A stretch of DNA of 64,000 bases from Serratia nematodiphila DZ0503SBS1 (GCF_000738675.1 NZ_JPUX01000001.1:3906001-3970000); one strand, 5' to 3'. Shown: positions 37,886-47,860, numbered from the stretch's first letter. Notes: generated by a model from the sequence alone, not told the origin. Numbers and translations: made by a program.

Positions 37886-39324
37886 ACACTGCCTTAGCTC
37901 AAGCCGACCATGCGGTCGAGGCCCTGCGCGCAGAGCGCCGAGATGATTACTACCCGCAGTTCCATCTCGCGCCGCCCGCCGGCTGGATCAACGATCCCAA
38001 CGGCCTGATCTGTATTGACGGCGTCTATCATGCGTTCTTCCAGCATCACCCCTATAACGAACACTGGGGGCCCATGCACTGGGGGCACGCGACCAGCCGC
38101 GATCTGATCCGCTGGCAGCACCAGCCCATCGCCCTGGCACCCGATGCGCCCTATGACCAAGACGGTTGCTTTTCCGGCTGCGCCGTGGATGACAACGGCG
38201 TGCTGACGCTGATTTACACCGGCCACGTGTGGCTGGGCGAGCCCGGCGACGACAGCCAGGTGCGGGAAGTGCAATGTCTGGCCACCAGCGAAGACGGCAT
38301 ACGCTTCGTCAAGCACGGGCCGGTGCTGGCCCCACCGGACGGCATTCAGCATTTCCGCGATCCGAAAGTCTGGCGCGAGAACGGCGAATGGTGGCTGGTG
38401 GTCGGCGCTAAAGAAAACGGCCTGGGCCAGGTACGCCTGTACCGTTCTGCAGACCTGCGCGCCTGGCGCTTCGATCGGGTGCTGGCCGGCGCGCAAACGG
38501 CGCATCAAGGGTATATGTGGGAATGCCCGGATTTCTTCCCGCTGGGGGAACAACACCTGCTGCTGTTTTCGCCGCAGGGCCTGGCGGCACAGGGCTACCG
38601 CTACCGCAATCGCTTCCAGAGCGGCTATCTGCTCGGCCACTGGCGACCGGACGGCGACTTCAGGGTGACCCAACCCTTCTGCGAGCTGGATGCCGGCCAC
38701 GATTTCTATGCGCCGCAGACCTTCACCGCCGCCGACGGCCGTCGGCTGCTGTTTGCCTGGATGGATATGTGGGAATCACCGATGCCCAGCAAAGCGCACC
38801 GTTGGGCCGGCGCCCTCACCCTGCCGCGCGAGCTGACGCTGGCCGCCGACGGCAGCGTCCGCATGAACCCGGCGCGTGAACTGGCGGCGCTGCGCCGAGC
38901 GTCGCACTCGTTTTTGGCGCAGACGCTGACCAATCAGCATTTACCGCTGGCGAACGATGTGCAGGAACTCACTCTGACATTGAGACCGGCCGACAACGAC
39001 GCCGAGCGTTACGGGCTGGCCATCGGGAGTGCGGCGCGGCTGTTCGTCGATAATCAGGCGCACCGACTGGTACTGGAACGTTTTCATGAAAACCCCGCCC
39101 TGAGCACCTGCCGCAGCGTGCCGCTGCCGGAGGGTGACATCCTGTCGCTGCGGATCTTTATCGACCGTTCATCGCTGGAGATTTTCGTTAATCAGGGATT
39201 GGCCTGCCTGACCAGCCGCATTTATCCGACGGAGGGGGATCGCCGCCTCAGCCTGTTTGCCGAGGGCGGACGGGCTGAGTTCGAGCCCATCACAGGATGG
39301 CGGCTGGCTAGCATCTGGGGGTAG
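37882..39324 (+). CDS. cscA: Sucrose hydrolase (invertase, GH32)
   Basis: A 480-residue GH32 beta-fructofuranosidase. The catalytic nucleophile Asp is in WINDPNG (about 36-42), the transition-state stabiliser in FRDPKVW and the acid/base Glu in WECPDFF. The C-terminal beta-sandwich ends near residue 475 with DRSSLEIFVNQG. It splits sucrose or sucrose-6-phosphate to glucose and fructose; with a permease neighbour, free sucrose is the substrate. No signal peptide, so cytoplasmic. No fructokinase gene accompanies it. Confidence 0.93.
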   Translation: MNTALAQADHAVEALRAERRDDYYPQFHLAPPAGWINDPNGLICIDGVYHAFFQHHPYNEHWGPMHWGHATSRDLIRWQHQPIALAPDAPYDQDGCFSGCAVDDNGVLTLIYTGHVWLGEPGDDSQVREVQCLATSEDGIRFVKHGPVLAPPDGIQHFRDPKVWRENGEWWLVVGAKENGLGQVRLYRSADLRAWRFDRVLAGAQTAHQGYMWECPDFFPLGEQHLLLFSPQGLAAQGYRYRNRFQSGYLLGHWRPDGDFRVTQPFCELDAGHDFYAPQTFTAADGRRLLFAWMDMWESPMPSKAHRWAGALTLPRELTLAADGSVRMNPARELAALRRASHSFLAQTLTNQHLPLANDVQELTLTLRPADNDAERYGLAIGSAARLFVDNQAHRLVLERFHENPALSTCRSVPLPEGDILSLRIFIDRSSLEIFVNQGLACLTSRIYPTEGDRRLSLFAEGGRAEFEPITGWRLASIWG

Positions 39325-39333
39325 TGGAAATGA

Positions 39334-39363
39334 GCACCGGGCGCGCAGCGACGCACCCGGTGC
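39334..39363. terminator. Hairpin between convergent cscA and cscR
   Basis: GCACCGGG (39334-39341) pairs with CCCGGTGC (39356-39363). It lies between the two stops. No T-run, so efficiency is uncertain. Confidence 0.5.
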
Positions 39364-39365
39364 GG

Positions 39366-40367
39366 TTACAGCGAACCACGCTCCAACAGCGGGCAAGGCA
39401 CTTTCACCGTATCACGCTGTTCCCGCTGCTCGATCACATGCAGCGCCGCAAGGCGGCCCAGCTCGTAGTGCGGCAATTGCACCGTCGTCAACGCCGGCAG
39501 GAACAGCTCGCCGATGCCAACCATGTTGTCGTAGCCCAGCACCGCCACCTGTTGCGGTATCCGCCATCCTTGCGCCAGCAATACCTGATACACCAGAAAG
39601 GCTATCCGATCGTTCCCGCATACCACGACATCGCAATCGCGCCGGCCGGCAGAGAAATGCCGCGCCAGCAGCGCGACGCAGCCGCGATAGCCTTGATCGC
39701 CGCCGCTCAGATCGAGATGATACTGCCGCAGCTGTTCAACATCGCGCCCAGCTTCGCGCCAGGCGCGCTCCAGACCGCGGCGGCGCAGCCCCGCCGCCAG
39801 CGTATCCGCCGGTAAATGTATGCACAGCGGCGTACGATAGCCTTTGGCGATCAGCGTGCGCATCGCGTCATACTGGCCTTGCTCGTCATCAGGAATGTAG
39901 CTGGCGATCGCATGCGCCGGGCTGACGCAGTTGGCCAGCACCAGCCTTTTGTCCAACAGTTTGGCCGGCACATCCACCTGACGCAGCCCCATGGTGGTGA
40001 AGATCACGCCGTCCGGGCGATGCGCCAGCAGCAGATCGACGGTCTGTTCGGCGTTGTCGTCGGCAAACAGATTGACGACGAAGCTGTTCCAGCCGTGCTC
40101 GCGCGCGGTTTTTTCAATCGACAGGATCATGTCCACCGAGAACGGCGTCGTGGCGGTGTCCAGCGCCAGCACGCCGAGCGTCTGTACGCGATTTCCGTCA
40201 CCACGAATACGCCGCGCCGACAGATCCGGCACATAGTCCAACTGGTCGATAGCCTGTTTGACGCGCCGATAGGTTTCCGGCCGCAGCTTGCCGGGCTCAT
40301 TGATGGCGCGGGACACCGTCATCAACGAGACTCCGGCAAGTTTTGCGACGTCTTTCAGCGAAGCCAT
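39366..40367 (-). CDS. cscR: LacI-family repressor of the sucrose genes
   Basis: A 333-residue LacI/GalR regulator. The DNA-binding domain MASLKDVAKLAGVSLMTVSRAIN with hinge region (KQAIDQLDYVPDLSARRIRG) is followed by a periplasmic-binding-like core (about 60-330). It is convergent with cscA, as in E. coli csc loci. The twin GTTAACGTTAAC palindromes before cscB are its likely operators; none is seen before cscR itself. Confidence 0.87.
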   Translation of the reverse strand: MASLKDVAKLAGVSLMTVSRAINEPGKLRPETYRRVKQAIDQLDYVPDLSARRIRGDGNRVQTLGVLALDTATTPFSVDMILSIEKTAREHGWNSFVVNLFADDNAEQTVDLLLAHRPDGVIFTTMGLRQVDVPAKLLDKRLVLANCVSPAHAIASYIPDDEQGQYDAMRTLIAKGYRTPLCIHLPADTLAAGLRRRGLERAWREAGRDVEQLRQYHLDLSGGDQGYRGCVALLARHFSAGRRDCDVVVCGNDRIAFLVYQVLLAQGWRIPQQVAVLGYDNMVGIGELFLPALTTVQLPHYELGRLAALHVIEQREQRDTVKVPCPLLERGSL

Positions 40368-40436
40368 GCGCCCTTCTTTATGATTAATGAGGAAAAGTGA
40401 ATAATCCCATAACCAGGCGCAGGACTCTACTCCGCG

Positions 40437-41000
40437 TTAGCAGGCTGTGATGTCCGCCCACAGAATAGCGCCGTCGGCCGTCAGCGGCCTCACCTCGCCG
40501 CTCACCGCCTGCGCCGCCCACCAGACGCCCTCGCGCGCGCTCAGTTCGCCGCCCCCCGGCAGCGACCAGACCCCGCTCAGCACATACAGCACGCCTGCCC
40601 GGTTGGGTAGCAGGGTGACGGGCGCCGTGCTGCGCCGCACCTCGGCCGCCTGCCGGCCGCGGCGCGTCATGATGTTGAAATCCTGACTGGCGTCGCCCAG
40701 CAGCGTCGCTTCCAGCGCCACGTCGCCGGAAAACGCGAACGGCTCCCCGACGCGCGCCAACTGATGGTCGATATGCCCAGCGCTGAACAGCCGCACGCCG
40801 TCGCCTTCCAGCAGGGTGATCGAACGATCGATGCCCGCAAAGGCGGAAAACGGCCCGTCCTGCGCGATGGTGGCGATGCTGGCGCGCCAGTCAAAATCCT
40901 GCGCGCCCGGCGGCCAGCTGACGATTTCGCGGGTTTCCCCACCGCCGTTGCGCCACGGGCTGACCGGCAGCGCGGCGAAGTTAAAACGGGTCAGGCTCAT
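40437..41000 (-). CDS. hutD: HutD/Ves family protein
   Basis: A 187-residue cupin-like protein with the HutD signatures SPWRNGGGETREI near the N-terminus, DFDWRASIATIAQDGPFSAFAGIDRSI, and GDVALEATLLGDASQDFNIMTRR. HutD is associated with histidine utilisation in Pseudomonas, where it is proposed to limit hut expression, possibly by binding formylglutamate. Its ATG overlaps the hutF stop (TAATG), so it is co-translated with hutF. Confidence 0.88.
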   Translation of the reverse strand: MSLTRFNFAALPVSPWRNGGGETREIVSWPPGAQDFDWRASIATIAQDGPFSAFAGIDRSITLLEGDGVRLFSAGHIDHQLARVGEPFAFSGDVALEATLLGDASQDFNIMTRRGRQAAEVRRSTAPVTLLPNRAGVLYVLSGVWSLPGGGELSAREGVWWAAQAVSGEVRPLTADGAILWADITAC

Positions 41001-42370
41001 TACGCCTCCTGCTGAAAGGTTTTCAGCACCTGCAGGAACTCGGCGCTGCTCTGCTGCTGCAGCGCGTGCCGTCCCTGCTCGATCACCTGCCGGCCGCCGA
41101 CGAATACGTCGCGAATTTGCTCTTTGCCGCCGGCGAACAGCCAGCGGTTAAGGATCGAGGCGTCCGGCGCCGCCGCCAGATACGGATCGTCGCCGTCCAG
41201 CACCAGCCAGTCGGCGCGATAGCCGCTCTGCAGCCGACCGATCGGCGCGCCGCACGCCTGCGCGCCGCCCTGCAGCGCCTGCGAGTACAGCACATCGCCC
41301 ACCGCCGACTGTTCCGGCGTCGTCAGGCGATTGCGACGCTGATCGCGCAGCCGCTGGCCGTATTCAAACCAGCGCAGCTCTTCCACCACGTCGAGCGAAA
41401 CGTGGCTGTCGGAACCGATGCCCCAACGCCCCTGCTGCTGCAGGTACGCGTCGCCGGGGAAAATACCGTCGCCGAGGTTGGCTTCGGTGGTCAAACACAG
41501 GCCGGCCACCGCACGGCTGCGCGCCAGCGCTTCCAGCTCGTCGCGATCCAGATGGGTGGCGTGCACCAGACACCAGCGCTGATCCACCGGCAGATGGTCA
41601 TACAGCCAGGCCACCGGGCGCTGCCCGCTCCACGCCAGGCAATCGTTCACCTCTTTTTGCTGCTCGGCGATATGAATATGCACCGGCAAGGTGCGATCCG
41701 ACGCGGCCAAAATCTGCTGCATCTGCCCCAGCTCCACCGCACGCAGCGAGTGGAAGCACAGCCCCTGATTCTGCAACGGGCGATCCGCCAGCTGGCGGGC
41801 AATCACCTGCTGCTGATGCAGATAGCTTTCGGTGTCCTGGATAAAACGTTTCTGCCCCGGCTGGGCCGGCTGGGCGCCGAAACCGGCGTAGCTGTACAGC
41901 ACCGGCAGCATCGTCATGCCGATGCCGGCCTGATGCGCCGCCTCGCTGAGCCGGCCGGTCATCTCACCGCGATCGGCGTAGGGCTTGCCGTCGGCGTCGT
42001 GATGCAGGTAGTGGAATTCGGCCACCTGGGTGTATCCGCCCTTGAGCATTTCGATATACAGTTGACGGGCGACCACCTCCACCTGCTCCGGCGTCAGACG
42101 CTGCACCAGGCGGTACATCAGATCGCGCCAGGTCCAGAAGCTGTCCTGCGGGTTGCCCGCCACTTCCGCCAGCCCCGCCATCGCGCGCTGGAAAGCGTGG
42201 GAGTGCAGGTTCGGCATGCCCGGCACCGCGTCGCCGTGCAGCCGGGTGCAGCCTTGCGGTTCAGCGTCGGCGGTAACTTGAGTCAGATAACCTTGCGCAT
42301 CGACGTCCAGCCGGACGTTATGCGCCCAGCCCTCAGGGAGCAAAGCGCGTGGGGCAAAATAAGCAGGCAT
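41000..42370 (-). CDS. hutF: Formimidoylglutamate deiminase
   Basis: A 456-residue amidohydrolase that deiminates N-formimidoylglutamate to N-formylglutamate and ammonia. The metal site residues are visible: GMPNLHSHAFQRAM, HIHIAEQQKEV, LVHATHLD and GIGSDSHVSLD. Start at 42370 (MPAYFAPRALLPEGW) gives normal family length; the longer frame starts within the operator region. Divergent from hutC, with the HutC-like operator in between. Together with HutG it defines the five-step route to glutamate. Confidence 0.93.
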   Translation of the reverse strand: MPAYFAPRALLPEGWAHNVRLDVDAQGYLTQVTADAEPQGCTRLHGDAVPGMPNLHSHAFQRAMAGLAEVAGNPQDSFWTWRDLMYRLVQRLTPEQVEVVARQLYIEMLKGGYTQVAEFHYLHHDADGKPYADRGEMTGRLSEAAHQAGIGMTMLPVLYSYAGFGAQPAQPGQKRFIQDTESYLHQQQVIARQLADRPLQNQGLCFHSLRAVELGQMQQILAASDRTLPVHIHIAEQQKEVNDCLAWSGQRPVAWLYDHLPVDQRWCLVHATHLDRDELEALARSRAVAGLCLTTEANLGDGIFPGDAYLQQQGRWGIGSDSHVSLDVVEELRWFEYGQRLRDQRRNRLTTPEQSAVGDVLYSQALQGGAQACGAPIGRLQSGYRADWLVLDGDDPYLAAAPDASILNRWLFAGGKEQIRDVFVGGRQVIEQGRHALQQQSSAEFLQVLKTFQQEA

Positions 42371-42474
42371 GGCAGTATTCCACGGTTGATGTAACGGTGA
42401 ATGAGGCGCGGCGATGGCGCGCATTCAGGAATTTTTGGCGGCCGCCGGCAAGTTTCTGGCGCGACGGCCACTAG

Positions 42475-42486
42475 TTGTATATACAT
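42475..42486. promoter_or_regulatory. HutC operator between hutF and hutC
   Basis: TTGTATATACAT, followed by a second overlapping ATATACATA unit. It matches the TGTATATACA core reported for HutC and the copy upstream of hutI. It sits 104 bp from the hutF start and 64 bp from hutC, suitable for controlling both. Confidence 0.7.
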
Positions 42487-42550
42487 ATACATACGCCGAC
42501 ATCAACAGTAAACTGGTGTTATTATTTTTTTATTTGACGAGGTTAACGTC

Positions 42551-43306
42551 GTGGCTGAACAACAGACCGTGTTACAACTGGCGGCTGCAATGAGCGATGC
42601 CCCCGCCCCGATCTACCAACGGGTCAAACAGGCGATCGTGAATCAAATCCGTGCGGGGCATTGGCAACCGCACCAGCGCGTGCCCTCCGAAAGTGAACTG
42701 GTGGCGGAACTGGGCGTCAGCCGCATGACCATCAACCGCGCGCTGCGCGAGCTGACCAGCGAAGGTTTTTTGATCCGCATGCAGGGCGTCGGCACCTTCG
42801 TCGCCGAAGCCAAGGCGCATACCGCACTGCTGGAAGTGCACAACATCGCCGATGAGATCGCCGCGCGCGGTCATCGCCACGGCAGTAAAATCCTCGAGCT
42901 GAAGGCCCGCCCGGCCAGCGAGGAAGAAGCGACGGCGCTGGGCATTCAGCCCGGCCAACGGCTGTTCTACTCCCAGATCGTGCATTACGAAAACGACGTG
43001 CCGGTGCAGGTGGAAGACCGCTGCGTCAACCCGCTGGTGGCGCCGGATTACCTGAAGCAGGATTTCGACCGCGTCACCCCTTACACCTACCTGACGCAGG
43101 CCGCGCCGCTGACCGCCGGCGAACACATCGTCGAAGCGGTGATCCCCACCCGGCGCGAGCGCGAGCTGCTGCAGCTGGAGGACCACGAACCCGGCCTGCT
43201 GATCCATCGCCGCACCTGGTCCGGCAAAACCGTGGTCACCTCGGCGCGGTTGCTGTACCCCGGCAGCCGCTATCAGCTGTTCGGCCGCTTCACCAGCGAA
43301 GTCTGA
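42551..43306 (+). CDS. hutC: Histidine utilisation repressor HutC
   Basis: A 251-residue GntR/HutC-family regulator. The winged helix-turn-helix (YQRVKQAIVNQIRAGHWQPHQRVPSESELVAELGVSRMTINRALREL) is followed by a UTRA effector domain (about 95-245) that binds urocanate. GTG start with GAGG 8 bp upstream. Flanked on both sides by TGTATATACA-type operators, implying autoregulation and control of hutFD and hutIG. Confidence 0.93.
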   Translation: MAEQQTVLQLAAAMSDAPAPIYQRVKQAIVNQIRAGHWQPHQRVPSESELVAELGVSRMTINRALRELTSEGFLIRMQGVGTFVAEAKAHTALLEVHNIADEIAARGHRHGSKILELKARPASEEEATALGIQPGQRLFYSQIVHYENDVPVQVEDRCVNPLVAPDYLKQDFDRVTPYTYLTQAAPLTAGEHIVEAVIPTRRERELLQLEDHEPGLLIHRRTWSGKTVVTSARLLYPGSRYQLFGRFTSEV

Positions 43307-43416
43307 ACCCCGGCGGGCGCGCCCTGCGCCCGCATCTCCGCTGTCGATCACATCCTGATAACAAAATCTCGCCCGCCTCTTGTGACATCCCGGTGAATGC
43401 GTTAGGTTGTTTTTAA

Positions 43417-43428
43417 TTGTATATACAA
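43417..43428. promoter_or_regulatory. HutC operator upstream of hutI
   Basis: TTGTATATACAA, a perfect 12-bp palindrome 36 bp before the hutI start. It implies a separate HutC-controlled promoter for hutIG. Confidence 0.75.
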
Positions 43429-43463
43429 CCATGTGGGAGCTGCGGCTCCGGCGGAGGAAAGCA

Positions 43464-44687
43464 ATGACGTCTGAGATCCACTGTGACAGCCTGTGGCACG
43501 GCGCCGATATCGTCACCATGCGCGACGGTAAATATCACACCCTGACCGACGGCGCGATCGCCGTACGCGACGGCAAGATTGTCTGGATTGGCGAACATGC
43601 GGCGCTGCCGCCCGATCTTATCGCGGACGAAACGGTGAAATTCGACGGCGGCATCATCACCCCCGGCTTTGTTGACTGCCACACGCACCTGGTGTTCGGC
43701 GGCAACCGCAGCGGCGAGTTCGAACAGCGGCTGAACGGCGTAAGCTACGCCGACATCGCCGCGCAGGGCGGCGGCATCATCTCCACCGTGAAAGCCACCC
43801 GCGAGGCCGACGAAGAGTTGCTGCTGGAGCAGGCGCTGTTCCGCCTGCGGCCGCTGCTGGCGGAAGGCGTCACCTGCGTGGAGATCAAATCCGGCTATGG
43901 CCTCAGCCCGGAGAGCGAACTGAAAATGCTGCGGGTGGCGCGCAAGTTGGGCGAGCTGCTGCCGGTCGAGGTGAAAACCACCTGTCTGGCGGCCCATGCG
44001 CTGCCGCCGGAATACGCCAACCGCGCCGACGACTACATCAATCTGGTCTGCGACACCATCATCCCGCAGGCGGCGGCCGCCGGTCTGGCGGATGCGGTCG
44101 ACGCCTTCTGCGAGCATCTGGCGTTCTCACCGGCGCAGGTGGAGCGCGTCTTCGCCGCCGCCGAAGCCGCCGGTCTGCCGGTCAAACTGCACGCCGAACA
44201 GCTCTCCGCCCTCGGCGGCAGCACGCTGGCGGCGCGCCATCACGCGCTCTCCGCCGACCATCTCGAATACGCTACCGAGCAAGACGCCCGCGCCATGGGC
44301 GACGCCGGCACCGTGGCGGTGCTGCTGCCGGGCGCTTACTACCTGCTGCGTGAAACCCAATGCCCGCCGGTAGCGCTGTTCCGCAAACACCACGTGGCGA
44401 TGGCGATCGCCAGCGACGCCAACCCCGGCACGTCGCCGGCGCTGTCGCTGCGCCTGATGATCAACATGGCCTGCACGCTGTTCCGCCTGACGCCGGAAGA
44501 GGCGCTCGCGGGCGTCACCACCCACGCCGCCAAAGCGCTGGGGCTGCAGCACAGCCACGGCACGCTGGAAACCGGAAAGGTGGCGGACTTCGTTCACTGG
44601 CCGCTGTCGCGGCCGGCGGAACTGGCTTATTGGTTGGGCGGCCAGCTGCCCTGTACGGTGATTTTCCGAGGAGAAGTACGTCAATGA
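43464..44687 (+). CDS. hutI: Imidazolonepropionase
   Basis: A 407-residue amidohydrolase that opens 4-imidazolone-5-propionate to formimidoylglutamate. Metal ligands: [13 protein letters not shown], the His of KLHAEQ and the Asp of [11 protein letters not shown] at 43464 follows GGAGGAAAGCA, and the upstream extension is rejected because it would read through the operator. Overlaps hutG by 4 bp. hutU and hutH, needed for the first two steps, are not in the window. Confidence 0.95.
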   Translation: MTSEIHCDSLWHGADIVTMRDGKYHTLTDGAIAVRDGKIVWIGEHAALPPDLIADETVKFDGGIITPGFVDCHTHLVFGGNRSGEFEQRLNGVSYADIAAQGGGIISTVKATREADEELLLEQALFRLRPLLAEGVTCVEIKSGYGLSPESELKMLRVARKLGELLPVEVKTTCLAAHALPPEYANRADDYINLVCDTIIPQAAAAGLADAVDAFCEHLAFSPAQVERVFAAAEAAGLPVKLHAEQLSALGGSTLAARHHALSADHLEYATEQDARAMGDAGTVAVLLPGAYYLLRETQCPPVALFRKHHVAMAIASDANPGTSPALSLRLMINMACTLFRLTPEEALAGVTTHAAKALGLQHSHGTLETGKVADFVHWPLSRPAELAYWLGGQLPCTVIFRGEVRQ

Positions 44688-45487
44688 CCATTCGCGATCC
44701 TTTTAGCTTCCAGACCGGCAGCCTGCCGCTGCTGATCAGCATCCCACACGCCGGCACACAACTGACGCCGGCGGTCGAGGCCGGGCTGACCGACGATGCC
44801 CGTCCGCTGCCCGATACCGACTGGCACATTCCGCAGCTGTACGACTTCGCCCGGGCGATGGGCGCCAGCGTACTGGTCGGCAACTATTCGCGCTTCGTCA
44901 TCGATTTGAACCGCCCGGCGGACGACAAGCCGCTGTACACCACCGCCACCACCGGTCTGTATCCCGACGTGCTGTTCGACGGCCGCCCAAGCTTCCTGCC
45001 GGGCAAAGCGCCGACGGACGAAGAACGCGCCGTCTACCTGCAGCAAATTTGGCAACCTTATCATCAGCAGTTGCAGAACGAACTGGCGCGCCTCAAAGCG
45101 CGCCACGGCTATGCGCTGCTGTTCGACGCGCACTCGATCGCCTCGGTGATCCCGCGGCTGTTCGACGGCCAGCTGCCGGATCTCAATCTCGGCACCAACG
45201 GCGGTGAAAGCTGCGCCCAGGCGCTGAGCGATCGGCTGGTCGCCTGCTGCGAGCAGCAACAGCAGTACACCCACGTGCTGAATGGCCGCTTCAAGGGCGG
45301 TTATATCACCCGCGCCTATGGTCAACCGCAGCAGCAACAGCATGCGATCCAGCTCGAACTGGCGCAGGTCAACTACATGTCCGAACAGTATCCTTTCGCG
45401 TTCGAGCCCCAGCGCGCCGCCTCGCTGCAGCGCCTGCTCAAGCAGATGATTGAAAGCCTGTTGGACGGTGCCGCCAGACTGAATTGA
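44684..45487 (+). CDS. hutG: N-formylglutamate deformylase
   Basis: A 267-residue enzyme of the N-formylglutamate amidohydrolase family that yields glutamate and formate. Characteristic segments: [12 protein letters not shown] near the N-terminus, [13 protein letters not shown], and [18 protein letters not shown] with likely zinc-binding His/Asp residues. Coupled to hutI through ATGA. Its presence with HutF shows the formate-releasing branch rather than direct formamide release. Confidence 0.94.
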   Translation: MTIRDPFSFQTGSLPLLISIPHAGTQLTPAVEAGLTDDARPLPDTDWHIPQLYDFARAMGASVLVGNYSRFVIDLNRPADDKPLYTTATTGLYPDVLFDGRPSFLPGKAPTDEERAVYLQQIWQPYHQQLQNELARLKARHGYALLFDAHSIASVIPRLFDGQLPDLNLGTNGGESCAQALSDRLVACCEQQQQYTHVLNGRFKGGYITRAYGQPQQQQHAIQLELAQVNYMSEQYPFAFEPQRAASLQRLLKQMIESLLDGAARLN

Positions 45488-45497
45488 ACCCCCTTTA

Positions 45498-45523
45498 CAG
45501 GCGCCGCCGGGCGCCTGTTTTTC
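45498..45523 (+). terminator. Terminator after hutG
   Basis: CAGGCGCC (45498-45505) pairs with GGCGCCTG (45510-45517), followed by T5. Confidence 0.85.
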
Positions 45524-45724
45524 TCCTGCCTCTAACCGCAACGCCAGCAGCAATCTGCGCGCTATATCAAAGTTTCGCGTGATTCCCCGCTAACTGGTCC
45601 AAACAGCGCACAAAACGGCGGCCGACGAAAAACGCACTGCGCCACAATCAGCCCAAAAGCCCGCGCTCAGCGCCGGGCGGCGTGTGGCCGAGCTGGCCCG
45701 TTTCGAATACTCTCTGGAGGCCCT

Positions 45725-47260
45725 ATGTCTGTAACACCGTTAAACTGGCGCGCTGCCGGCGCCTTGGCCGAACAACTGCTGGCCGGCTGGCAACGGCATG
45801 GCGAACCCGGCGGCGCCATCACCCTGTTTGACGCCCAACAACGCCGCGCCACCGCCTGCGCCGGCCTGGCCGATCTGGCGCAGAACACCCCCTTCACCGC
45901 CGACAGCGTGGTGCGTTATGCCTCAGTGACCAAGCATATCTTTGCCGCGCTGGCGCTGAACGCCACCGAGCGCGCCATTCGGCTGGAGCAACGCCTGGGT
46001 GAACTGCTCCCCGCCCTGCAGCCCGCGTTGGCGGACGTTACCGTCGGCCAGGCGCTGGACATGACCGGCGGCCTGCCCGACGTGCGCGAGACGCTCGGCC
46101 TGCTGGGCATCTCGCTGCACGCCGTCAGCGAGGCGCAGCCGGTGATGCAGTTTGTCGAGGGGCTGGAGAAATTGAACTACGAAGCCGGCAGCGAGATCGC
46201 CTACAGCAATACCGGCTATCGGCTGCTGGAGGCCGCGCTGCGCAGCAAAGGGTATGATTTCGACCAACTGGTGCAACAGCACATCGCCCGGCCGCTGCAG
46301 GTGCAGATGCGGGCGCCGGAAAGCTGGTTCGACGTGGTGCCGGGGTTGGTGCCGGGTTACTGGCGTGCGCCGCAGGGCTGGCAACACGCCAGCGCCGGCC
46401 TGCACCTTTCCGCCTCCGGCAGCCTGACCGGCAGCCTCAACGCCCTCACCCGCTGGCTGCAGACGCTGTTGGCGGACGAAGGCCCCGGCCAGGGCGTGCT
46501 GGCGCAACTCGGCGCACCGCGCCGCCTTAATCAGGGCCAGCTCAGCGCCTATGGCCTGGGTCTGGCGCAAACCCCGCTGGGCCGCCGCCGCTTGCTCGGC
46601 CACGGCGGTTCCCACGCCGGTTACAAAACCTATTTCCTGCTGGAGCCCGACCGTCAGGCCGGCGTCGCGCTGGTGGCCAACCGAGAAGATTGCGACAGTT
46701 TCGGTATGGCCCTGCAGGTGATGGCCGCGCTGCTGGGCGAACCGCTGCCGCAGCGCAGCGCCGCGATCCCCGACGGCCTCTACGCCACCCTGGCGGAGCC
46801 GCACTGGCTGGAGGTCAAAGATGGCAACCTGGCCTATCTGGGCAGCGATGAACCACTGTATCAGGGCGAGGATGGGTACGCGGTGTCGCTGTCCGCCCAT
46901 ATGCCGATCAAATTGAAATGGACTGGCGAAGCGATCGAGGGCGAAGTCGGGCATGTGGCGCGCCGTTTCCTGCCGGTCACGGCCAACGGCGACTGCCTGA
47001 AGCATGTACAGGGGCTGTGGTATCACCCGCACTATCGCACCGCCTTTGAAATTCGCGGCAATCGGGTGCATATCGGCGTCGGCCCGGCGGCGCAGACCGG
47101 CACGCTCAGCCCGCTCGGCCAGGGCCGCATGCTGGTGGAGTGCCAGGACGGCCCGTGGTTAAAACGCTTTTGCCTCTATTTCCGCGGTTACAACGTGGAT
47201 CTCATCGCCAACCGCAGCCGGATGCTGACCTTCCGCCGCAGCACCGTCGGCCGCGACTGA
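45725..47260 (+). CDS. Beta-lactamase-fold serine hydrolase, D-aminopeptidase-like
   Basis: A 511-residue protein of the class C beta-lactamase/DD-peptidase family. Catalytic SVTK (about residue 67), YSN (about 160) and HGG in place of KTG (about 297) are visible. After the catalytic domain (to about 340) come C-terminal beta-rich segments (for example LYATLAEPHWLEVKDGNLAYLG), the layout of Ochrobactrum D-aminopeptidase. No signal peptide, so cytoplasmic. The HGG triad fits D-aminopeptidases and esterases rather than beta-lactamases. GGAGG precedes the ATG. No obvious operon partners. Confidence 0.78.
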   Translation: MSVTPLNWRAAGALAEQLLAGWQRHGEPGGAITLFDAQQRRATACAGLADLAQNTPFTADSVVRYASVTKHIFAALALNATERAIRLEQRLGELLPALQPALADVTVGQALDMTGGLPDVRETLGLLGISLHAVSEAQPVMQFVEGLEKLNYEAGSEIAYSNTGYRLLEAALRSKGYDFDQLVQQHIARPLQVQMRAPESWFDVVPGLVPGYWRAPQGWQHASAGLHLSASGSLTGSLNALTRWLQTLLADEGPGQGVLAQLGAPRRLNQGQLSAYGLGLAQTPLGRRRLLGHGGSHAGYKTYFLLEPDRQAGVALVANREDCDSFGMALQVMAALLGEPLPQRSAAIPDGLYATLAEPHWLEVKDGNLAYLGSDEPLYQGEDGYAVSLSAHMPIKLKWTGEAIEGEVGHVARRFLPVTANGDCLKHVQGLWYHPHYRTAFEIRGNRVHIGVGPAAQTGTLSPLGQGRMLVECQDGPWLKRFCLYFRGYNVDLIANRSRMLTFRRSTVGRD

Positions 47261-47263
47261 CGC

Positions 47264-47794
47264 TCAGCGTGCGCTGCCGGTTTTGACCGCCAGCAGCGCA
47301 TCCGCCAGCCGCCGTTTGTCGGCGTCGCTGAGATTCACCTGATCCACCGACGCCATAAACGCCGCCCGATCCGCCTCGCCGAGCGGGCCGGCACGCAGCC
47401 GCTCCGCCAACCGTTGCAATATCTGGCTGCTCAGTTGCGCGATCTGCGGGCGCACCTGCGCCAACGGGCGCGGCTGCCAGCCGGATCCCGGGCTCGCCAG
47501 CCAGTCGGCGCGATAGCGGTACTGAATCGCCTTGGCGGCGTCCATCTGCGCGGCGATAAAAGGCCGCACCGACGCCGGCTCCAACCCCAAACGCCCCGCC
47601 TCCGCCTGCGCGCTGGCCAACACCTTCGCCTCCTGCGCCAGATCTTCGATCGGCAAATGCTGCTGCGCCTTGTAACCGGCCACGTCTTTCATCAACGACA
47701 GCCGTTGGTTCACCAGCTCGCCGATAGCGGCGCCGCCGCCCGCCAACGCGGGAAAACTGGTCAGGCAACACGCTATCAATAACGCCCTGAACAT
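47264..47794 (-). CDS. Secreted chorismate mutase (AroQ-gamma type)
   Basis: A 176-residue protein with a signal peptide (MFRALLIACCLTSFPALA) and an all-helical AroQ domain: LVNQRLSLMKDVAGYKAQQHLPIEDLAQEAKVLA carries the basic and acidic residues of the active site. Secreted AroQ-gamma enzymes convert chorismate to prephenate in the periplasm or outside the cell; their purpose is debated. The start at 47794 is set by AAGGGAGGCGCC. The 3' end lies 3 bp from the convergent hydrolase stop. Confidence 0.82.
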   Translation of the reverse strand: MFRALLIACCLTSFPALAGGGAAIGELVNQRLSLMKDVAGYKAQQHLPIEDLAQEAKVLASAQAEAGRLGLEPASVRPFIAAQMDAAKAIQYRYRADWLASPGSGWQPRPLAQVRPQIAQLSSQILQRLAERLRAGPLGEADRAAFMASVDQVNLSDADKRRLADALLAVKTGSAR

Positions 47795-47860
47795 GGCGCC
47801 TCCCTTATGATGCAGTGAAAACGTAAGGCCCAAAGTTCACCACGTCCGCCCCGCGCTGGC

